From contig NC_089830.1 in NCBI RefSeq assembly GCF_035046505.1, positions 12,452,315 to 12,516,314 on the forward strand: a DNA stretch of 64,000 nt, written 5' to 3'. This DNA comes from Tiliqua scincoides. Its lineage: Eukaryota > Chordata > Lepidosauria > Squamata > Scincidae. Of the stretch, positions 60,503-64,000 are shown one piece after another. Each line of letters begins with the position of its first letter. The first letter of the stretch is position 1. A program made the position numbers and the translations under genes. The notes under the pieces are model-generated. The model was not told the DNA's origin. It did not search any database and saw nothing but the letters and a program-made list of their open reading frames with translations.

Positions 60503-62854
60503 TTAATAAATGCAAATACAAACAAATTAAAAAGAATAAAGATATTACAAGTTGTGTGGCAAGTGTGGAGATCTCAAACTACATTTTTTTGTTCTACTAC
60601 TACAAATCATACAAAAAAGTTAGTCATCACATCTTAAACAATCTACACTTATTTAAAATGTACATTTTCAAAAGAAAAAGAAAAATGAGAAAAACATAAA
60701 AGTTAAATCCCCTATCTACTCATCAAATCCATAGATTATTTGACCCATTCTCCCTTCAATGCGCAGGAAGTCCATGAATGGTTTCCAATTGTCCATAAAA
60801 GTTTTTACTGGCTTATCTTTAAGAAGTATTATAAGTTTATCCATTTCTGTCAAATTCAATACCTTTAGCCAGCGTTCTTCCACTACAGGTATCTCTGGAA
60901 CTTTCCAGTATTTGGCATACGATATTCTTGCAGCAGTTGTCATCTATAAAAACATAGTTTCATAGTCTTTCTGAATTGAATCATCCAATATTCCCAACAA
61001 AATAGTGTCTTGTTTCATCTGTAAATTTACCTTAAATGTCAACTGCATTTGCTGGTGTATCAAAGTCCAATATATTTTTGCTTTTGTACAAGTCCACCAC
61101 ATACGGTAGAACATTCTTTCTTGTCTTGTACACTTCCAACATCTATTTGGTATATTAATACATTTTTGCCAGTTTACCTGGAGTCAGACACCATCTATAC
61201 ATCATTTTATAAAAGTTCTCTAAGATTTGCATTCAATAAGCAGGAAACGTTTTCACAGTCATAGGCTGCAATCCTACCTGTGCTTATCCAGGAGTAAGTC
61301 CCATTTACTGTGTTACATTCTAGCCTGTAAAAAGTACAAGTTTGTCACATTTCCCCAAATGGTAGCATCAAGTCTAATATAGTAAAAACAAAATATTGAA
61401 ATGATATGGGGAGCCACCTGAAATTGGCTCTCGGTTCACCTAGTGGGTCTTGACCCACAGTTTGAGAAACACTGACCTAGGGAGATCTCTGGCAGTCCTA
61501 GGTGCTGTCTTGACAGTCCAAGAATCAACATTCCATCCATTGTCGATGGCAACACCATGAAGGAAGTCCCAAAAGGCATCCCCTGAGCACTGAAGCTGTC
61601 CTTCAAGATGGGTCTCTCCAGAGGTCTCATGGCACTTTACAACCACTTCAGAGCACTCCCTCATAAGCTAATACTGATTCAGGTTGGTTTTCCAAGAGTA
61701 ACTTCCTATTTATTCCACTGTCTCTCTAGGACACCTGGCTCATATTAATGGGAGCTTCCTAAGAGGAGAAGATTTTCCTGCCTACTTCATGTGTAAGTGA
61801 GGAGTGCAGCTTTGCCCTTTCATAAACTCCCTATATTTTTTAAGGATTTTGTGGTCCAAGTTCATCCAGGAAGGAGCAGGTTCATCACTGGTCTCTGATA
61901 ATCTCATTACATGACTGTTTTAACTTCCAGAAGAAAAGGAACCCACTAGATTTTGGGCTCTCTGTTCACCAAGGAGGGAGGGTCCCCAAGGTAGCCTCCT
62001 TCTGACTCAGCTCCCTAGGTGGCAGAGAAAGCTATCATTTTTTCCCAGTTAATCCCAAACGGACCAATAGGAAGAATATTGTGGACAGCAAGAGATCAAG
62101 GGCCGTCACTAACTGCTAGGCTTTGAGTCCTTTTAACCCTTCTCTTTCATCACAATTTACATTCAAATCCACATTTTTTAGGGGGAGGGGAACAAAAACA
62201 GTGCACAATTATTGTGTACCTTGGTACCTGTTGATTTTGTTTTGCTTTTCCATTGACCTTATTGGGGGGGGGGGGGTTGTTTAAACTTCATGATTTATTT
62301 ATTGTATTTTGATATATTTTTAAGTTCATTGTAATTTGTTTTTTTCTGGAATTTTAATTTGTGATTGTGACCCACCCTGGACTTCCTGTTGTTCTGGAGA
62401 AGGGCAGGATAGAAATCTATTGAAAAAATAAATAAAAATTACGTGAAGCTGTCTTTTTCTGCCCACTCATAAGGCACAGTTAGATAGAGAGGTCAAAAAG
62501 CAGAGAGGGCAGTGGTGGCTTGGGATGGACTGAGGAAGTTGGAAAGAAAAGAGGATTTCCAGTGCATGGAGATAGGCACAAACAAATAAGAGAACAAAAC
62601 AGACTTTGTAGTTAAAAGAAGAAAAAGGTCCAGCAGGCATCTCTGATTGATTGGCCTTCTCTCTCACCCATTCAGGTCTTGAAAGCAGGGATGTCAATGA
62701 GGAAGGCAAAGTGGTTGGTGCTGCCACCAAGGCCATTTTACAGCGGGTCTTCATCAAGCACAGCAAAAAAGGCATCCAGGGCTTTATGTGCCACTGTGCC
62801 AGGCTGTGTTTGCCAACAGGAAAGCACCCACCAGAATACTACAAGGAAGATCTG
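37685..62854 (+). CDS. MROH-family (maestro heat-like repeat) gene, 14 exons visible
   Basis: Exons: 37685-37803, 45199-45342, 46474-46616, 49637-49745, 51177-51313, 51982-52104, 52254-52371, 53222-53359, 54423-54599, 55224-55376, 58187-58291, 59167-59272, 61730-61792, 62676-62854. Every junction has AG/GT signals, all phases agree and there is no stop over about 604 codons. The predicted protein is almost wholly helical with Leu-rich pairs, as in HEAT repeats. VHLQDKSEVVEEA resembles the maestro (MRO) pattern IHLQDRNPQVAKA, and GVRKLSLRGLSSL resembles its KRHMAMRGLGTM. MROH proteins are HEAT-repeat scaffolds of poorly known function. The gene continues beyond the window, and its 5' end is not identified. 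The exact member cannot be named. Its last visible exon is duplicated at 1-116 and, inverted, at 36707-36885. Confidence 0.75.
38285..39354 (-). mobile_element. CR1 3' end, split by a hAT element
   Basis: The parts 38285-38344 and 39125-39354 match the CR1 region at 22072-22350 (CAGGCCATAGGCCCATCTAG; CCACTTCTAAAATCAGGAGG; CTTTTCCTCCAGAAA). They join cleanly when the hAT is removed. Confidence 0.88.
38345..39116. mobile_element. hAT element inserted in a CR1
   Basis: Ends CAGTGGCGTAGCTAA and TGCTATCCCACTG. An exact 8-bp duplication GCTTCCTG lies at 38337-38344 and 39117-39124. It interrupts a CR1 3' end. A second CAGTGGCATAGCTAA start at about 38513 suggests a nested relative inside. Confidence 0.88.
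39797..40233. mobile_element. hAT-like element with internal imperfect palindrome
   Basis: Ends CAGTAGTTCTCAACC and GTTTGAGAGCCACT. A duplicated GGTTAAGC lies at 39789-39796 and 40234-40241. The interior (about 39945-40115) folds back on itself imperfectly. Confidence 0.78.
40379..40706. mobile_element. hAT-like element
   Basis: Ends CAGTAGTGCGCAATC and GCTTGGGAACCAAAGG. Flanks GCTTAAAC and GTTTAAAC match at 7 of 8 positions. Non-coding. Confidence 0.65.
40820..40997. mobile_element. Harbinger-like MITE with TAA duplication
   Basis: Near-perfect ends GGGCCCAATCCTCTCCAACT and GTTGGATAGGATTGGGCCC. TAA directly flanks both sides (40817-40819 and 40998-41000). It is 178 bp. A 3-bp TWA duplication is typical of PIF/Harbinger. 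Confidence 0.85.
41205..44786 (-). mobile_element. LINE, Vingi/Jockey-like, 5'-truncated, in a hAT element
   Basis: Flanked by the 12-bp duplication CTATTCAAAAAT (41193-41204 and 44787-44798). Minus-strand pieces encode endonuclease (44618-43971; GGDFNARLGNSEP), linker (43863-43054), RT (43019-42648, LYVAFLDLKGAFDSVNRSLLW; 42651-42325, LLYADDAVLVS) and C-terminal parts down to 41368 (CPCNLGNVDSIIHILFYCP). It is the same clade as 12015-17630 but diverged. ORF1 is missing and ORF2 has about six breaks. The 3' tail (left) is a GAATGAGT-type microsatellite. Confidence 0.9.
44735..44786. repeat. 23-bp perfect fold-back at the LINE 5' junction
   Basis: 44735-44757 is the exact reverse complement of 44764-44786, with a 6-base loop. 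The right arm ends exactly where the target-site duplication begins, so the last 23 bases are an inverted copy of nearby LINE sequence. Confidence 0.95.
45199..45342 (+). CDS. MROH-like exon 2
   Basis: Encodes VFGAFLTPEELLEAVAFLSG, then SSFEVFDIYCLLRQLLKPFG and a short end before GTAAGG. An earlier donor (GTAGTG at 45334) would also keep phase 0. Helical and Leu-rich. Confidence 0.75.
45343..46473. other. MROH-like intron with simple repeat
   Basis: Contains a CATTTGCATTAC-type short tandem repeat at about 45825-45900 and a C run at 45980. No other element could be bounded. Confidence 0.5.
46474..46616 (+). CDS. MROH-like exon 3
   Basis: Encodes VETLLEHFFEKCKTERR, then GFGVLASEYIVKVVHFLLQN and PFR. 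It ends with AG before GTATCT, and the Ser codon is completed by C at 49637. Confidence 0.78.
46753..46931. mobile_element. Harbinger-like MITE with TAA duplication
   Basis: Ends GGGCCCAATCCTATCCAACT and GTTGGATAGGATTGGGCCC. TAA lies at 46750-46752 and 46932-46934. 179 bp; closest in form to 40820-40997. Confidence 0.87.
47472..47667. mobile_element. Harbinger-like MITE, variant with longer inverted ends
   Basis: The ends include CTTATGTCAGTACTTTCCAG on the left and its near complement CTGGAAAGCACTGACATAAG on the right, so the inverted repeats reach about 45 bp. The middle (GGAGGCCTCCTCAAAGTAAG) is shared with the other copies. Confidence 0.75.
48498..49117 (+). mobile_element. Probable solo LTR of a retrovirus-like element (fossil)
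   Basis: A stretch of about 620 bases starting TGTAAAAATT and ending in CTAACA has an LTR-like layout: a TATA-type box (CCTATAAAACC) near 48968, then a GT-rich and pyrimidine-rich 3' part. It sits inside an older repeat whose left part resembles 60360-60430. No internal viral genes are seen on either side, so it would be a solo LTR. Boundaries are approximate, no certain target duplication was found, and the family is not determined. Age is moderate. Confidence 0.45.
49205..49390 (+). mobile_element. tRNA-derived SINE
   Basis: The A box (TAGCTCAGTGATAGGGCA) and B box (GGTTCAATCCC) are in tRNA spacing. An unrelated body (GGAAATGCTGAAGAACC to GAGATGGTATCAGGCAG) follows, known from squamate SINEs. 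Confidence 0.75.
49637..49745 (+). CDS. MROH-like exon 4
   Basis: Encodes ACQEHWPVVFACADTTLLLE and ALMYEMRGKPEEQTSV before GTAAGA. Helical. Phase 0 at the end. Confidence 0.78.
49746..51176. other. MROH-like intron with one hAT element
   Basis: Apart from the hAT element at 50072-50300, no exon or RNA gene is recognised. Confidence 0.5.
50072..50300. mobile_element. hAT-like element
   Basis: Ends CAGGGATTTTCAACC and GGTTGAAAATCTCTG, an inverted pair. The body (GTGCCATGGCACATTGG; GTGTACCGTGAAATG) is of the same family as 33566-33781. Confidence 0.78.
51177..51313 (+). CDS. MROH-like exon 5
   Basis: Encodes QHATQAMRTFLCAAANKRR, then REQFPKLLLTLLGQISVSLK and DGSNVR. A clear HEAT-like helix pair, with TCCTAG before and GTAAGT after. 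Confidence 0.82.
51982..52104 (+). CDS. MROH-like exon 6
   Basis: Encodes EPLKTLQLLCNIVRIVTEET and ECWDQLSSPQSFSEGLSSLV. The Arg codons at both ends are split as the neighbouring exons require. Confidence 0.8.
52254..52371 (+). CDS. MROH-like exon 7
   Basis: Encodes ILLSSSHSLVPGIIQFLLLI and FGAEEHAWLYETAVMLYHK before GTGAGG. Confidence 0.8.
52449..52625. mobile_element. Small hAT element with 8-bp duplication
   Basis: Ends CAGTGGTTCCCAAACTG and AGTTTGGGAACCACTG. Flanks GATTACGC (52441-52448) and GATTAGGC (52626-52633) match at 7 of 8 positions. Confidence 0.9.
53222..53359 (+). CDS. MROH-like exon 8
   Basis: Encodes LLLNRVKELGNIMSKDSLLQ, then WLDHGKLGVRKLSLRGLSSL and IFESDL. The part VRKLSLRGLSSL resembles the start of the maestro domain. 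Confidence 0.82.
53360..54422. other. MROH-like intron, nothing recognised
   Basis: No exon, RNA gene or bounded element is seen in this intron. Confidence 0.4.
54423..54599 (+). CDS. MROH-like exon 9
   Basis: Encodes MKSPWCIQLALFNQLGVSE, then ALPKILDVLESTLSSITGEE and SYIRMLSATYSALVDH. 59 codons exactly, phase 0 at both ends. Confidence 0.82.
54755..55163 (+). mobile_element. CR1 LINE 3' end
   Basis: Plus-strand CR1 terminus: GTGATGGCATCTGGCTTAGA, GTCCATCACAGGTTACAAAC, CTAGATGGGCCTTTGGCCTG and CTCTTCTTATGCTC. Sense to the MROH-like gene, in an intron. Confidence 0.87.
55224..55376 (+). CDS. MROH-like exon 10
   Basis: Encodes EEASVRALVIKHLWLLRSRK, then WLPHTTEAAISEMVNILVHL and QDKSEVVE before GTGAGT. 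With the next exon it forms the maestro-like VHLQDKSEVVEEA. Confidence 0.85.
55377..57236. other. MROH-like intron with degenerate elements
   Basis: A CAGTGGCGTCACCAGGGTTT-type element of the hAT kind starts near 55932 (relative at about 25038). No clean right end could be set. Nothing else is recognised. Confidence 0.45.
57237..57382 (-). mobile_element. 5S-derived SINE, minus strand
   Basis: The reverse complement of the 5S body (GGTCTCCCATCCAAGTACTA; CTGCTTAGCTTCCGAGATC) with the tail on the left (GGCCACCTTCAGTCTCGAAA). Full length, antisense to the MROH-like gene. Confidence 0.9.
57821..58148. mobile_element. hAT element, non-autonomous, 8-bp TSD
   Basis: Ends CAGAGTTCTCCAAACTTTTT and GGTTTGGAGGCCCCTG. 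Exact duplication CCTTAGGA (57813-57820 and 58149-58156). A relative of 24313-24776. It stops 38 bases before exon 58187. Confidence 0.92.
58187..58291 (+). CDS. MROH-like exon 11
   Basis: Encodes EAMAYLRVLVPRVRRYVKPQ and SHDLHFVLYHVAKHL. 35 codons, phase 0 at both ends. GTAAGT donor. Confidence 0.82.
58710..58752. repeat. (AG)n microsatellite
   Basis: About 21 AG units in a MROH-like intron. Confidence 0.95.
59167..59272 (+). CDS. MROH-like exon 12
   Basis: Encodes TKTYSPDLIRGAALSCVFHP and CVKEAAIFKVAACFV, ending with one base of a Gly codon before GTAAGT. Confidence 0.8.
59638..60245. mobile_element. hAT-like element, empty-site relative of 41080-45010
   Basis: Starts GTGGTTCCCAAACTGTGG and ends around GGGTTCTGATGC. 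At 60008-60030 it carries GAGGCTATTCAAAAATCAGA uninterrupted, exactly where the relative at 41193 holds a LINE. A separate insert-like block lies at about 59705-59998. Confidence 0.75.
60331..61474. mobile_element. hAT-like element containing an L1 3' end
   Basis: Ends CAATGACTCTCAAAC and GTTTGAGAAACACTG. Flanks TCCTAAGG and ACCTAGGG match at 6 of 8 positions. Confidence 0.7.
60427..61240 (-). mobile_element. L1 LINE 3' end with (GAAA)n tail
   Basis: The minus strand encodes the L1 ORF2 C terminus: the pattern RMFYRMWWTCTKAK, then ARISYAKYWKVPEIP and FMDNWKPFMDFL. A 3' UTR follows, then an A-rich tail expanded to about 19 GAAA units (plus-strand CTTT, 60427-60504). Confidence 0.85.
61730..61792 (+). 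CDS. MROH-like exon 13
   Basis: Encodes GHLAHINGSFLRGEDFPAYF and M. The phase requires the GTAAGT donor at 61793, which leaves one T that joins GT at 62676 to give Cys. A short exon of 63 bases. Confidence 0.75.
62676..62854 (+). CDS. MROH-like exon 14, the duplicated exon
   Basis: Encodes LESRDVNEEGKVVGAATKAI, then LQRVFIKHSKKGIQGFMCHC and ARLCLPTGKHPPEYYKEDL before GTGAGT. Open throughout. Copies lie at 1-116 (direct) and 36707-36885 (inverted, with a stop). The next exon would be beyond 64000. Confidence 0.82.
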
Positions 62855-64000
62855 GTGAGTACAATATGTGCTTTGAATTCGCAATCAGTCAAATACCTGC
62901 AGAATCAGGACCATGGCTGATGTGGAAGTATAAACCAGATTTAGGCCCTGGAATTCAGCAGTGTCGGAATGAGTGTTCTGGTGTCACTAGGTGCTTTCTG
63001 TCTGTCACAGAAGGGAGCATATCACATATTAGCATAATACTTCATTAGCTCCTAAAGTCTTGACTGGAATTCAGACTCCTGAGACTTTAAATAAAAAATG
63101 CCCATCTAAACACCTGGCAGAGTGTGAAAATTGACATATTAATTAATTAAAAAATACAATTTTCAGATGAGCCCTGAAGCTAAATACTCTCTTAACAAAA
63201 GACAGAAGAAAAGAGGGAAGACCCTTTGATACAGCAGCACAAGGAAGATTTTGACACAAATGATTTCGTGCAAGGAATTGTTGGCCTTGGTCTCCTCTGC
63301 TCACCCTTTTCCTTCTTCTCTTTATTTCTTTGCCTCTCTTTTGCACTGTCTCTCTGTCTGCCTCTGCCAAATTCCCTCCTGTTTCCCTTATTCTTTGCAA
63401 GATCATCCGCTCCCTAGTCTGATCATGGAAGAGGGTCACCTTGGGCAGTCATTCTCTGAACACCTTGGGTGCCATCTGTGCTGAGGTGGGGTGGGCTACT
63501 TCTGCTGAGAGGATCTCTTTGGCTGTGGTGCCCTACCTGTCAAATGCTCTCCCAATGGAAGCTCATCTGGTTTCTACCTTGTCGGATTGGGTACCAGGCA
63601 ATAACCATTTTTATTTTGCAAGGTGCTTAACTGGGTTAGAATAGATGGTTTTAGTGCTGCCACTTTATCTGCTGTTTTTATCTTTGTGTTGCCTCACTGT
63701 TAGGAGGTAATTTGTTTTCTTATTAAATTTACTTTTAAACATTTCTATCCTGCCTTCCTTGCCTCTAAAAAGCAAACCAACAAAGAAAAAAATGAATTAA
63801 AAAGCAAAACAATATAGACAGTGTCGGTTGCCATTACTGAGTTAGGTGATCAGTGGCCGTGCACTGAGCAGAGGTTTGAAATAAGAGCCCAATCCTAAAC
63901 CCTCCGAGCAATGGCACTGGGTGTCACCAATGTACTATAAGGCACATCTACATCACCCAGTGAAGAATGTCCATGAGCCCTGGGCCTCAGCGCCAAGTAG
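62739..64000. repeat. Direct repeat, right copy
   Basis: Matches 1-1262 without net length change. It covers the last 116 bases of exon 62676-62854 and the following intron. The window ends within the match, before the point at 1278 where the left copy meets a LINE fragment. Confidence 0.95.

Noticed and set aside
60340-60637. Repetitive peptide frames (FLSFFLSFF and KERKKERK)
   Set aside because: They are translations of the (CTTT)n microsatellite.

Overview
The window looks like squamate reptile (lizard or snake) DNA. The reasons are a KIRREL2-APLP1 gene pair (neighbours in the same order and orientation in mammals), abundant CR1, L1 and Vingi/Jockey-like LINEs, 5S-rRNA-derived SINEs of the 5S-Sauria kind, and many hAT and Harbinger-like non-autonomous DNA transposons. 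No search was run. Families are named from recognised protein motifs and element ends.

Layout: (1) 1-1262 is a near-identical direct copy of 62739-64000 and holds the 3' part of an exon of the gene at the right edge. (2) 3067-11275, + strand: exons for Ig3-Ig5, the membrane segment and the cytoplasmic tail of KIRREL2. The signal peptide, Ig1 and Ig2 are absent, one exon is duplicated, and one exon carries a +1 shift in a C run. (3) 11880-21209: two full-length LINEs of different clades, in opposite orientation, inside or beside one CT-rich minisatellite. (4) 21210-31700: transposon-rich spacer. (5) 31714-36248, + strand: four consecutive exons of APLP1 covering the E1 domain. The rest of APLP1 is not seen. 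(6) 36550-37065: an inverted, stop-containing copy of the right-edge exon. (7) 37685-62854 and beyond, + strand: 14 phase-compatible exons (about 604 codons, no stop) of a gene I assign to the maestro heat-like repeat (MROH) family.

The MROH-like gene looks intact as far as it can be seen. KIRREL2 and APLP1 both look truncated and eroded: 5' loss, 3' loss, a frameshift, in-frame 12-base deletions and loss of conserved cysteines. MROH-derived sequence lies at 1-1262, upstream of the KIRREL2 remnant, and begins about 300 bases after the last APLP1 exon. The simplest reading is that an MROH duplication or rearrangement broke a KIRREL2-APLP1 block, or that the window is one roughly 62.7-kb unit of a larger duplication. 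A misassembly is the main alternative.

No novel enzymatic or defence system is evident. The most informative structures are the broken synteny block, a 5S-SINE/LINE pair sharing a 3' tail, and a LINE insertion with a paralogous empty site and a 23-bp fold-back at its 5' junction.
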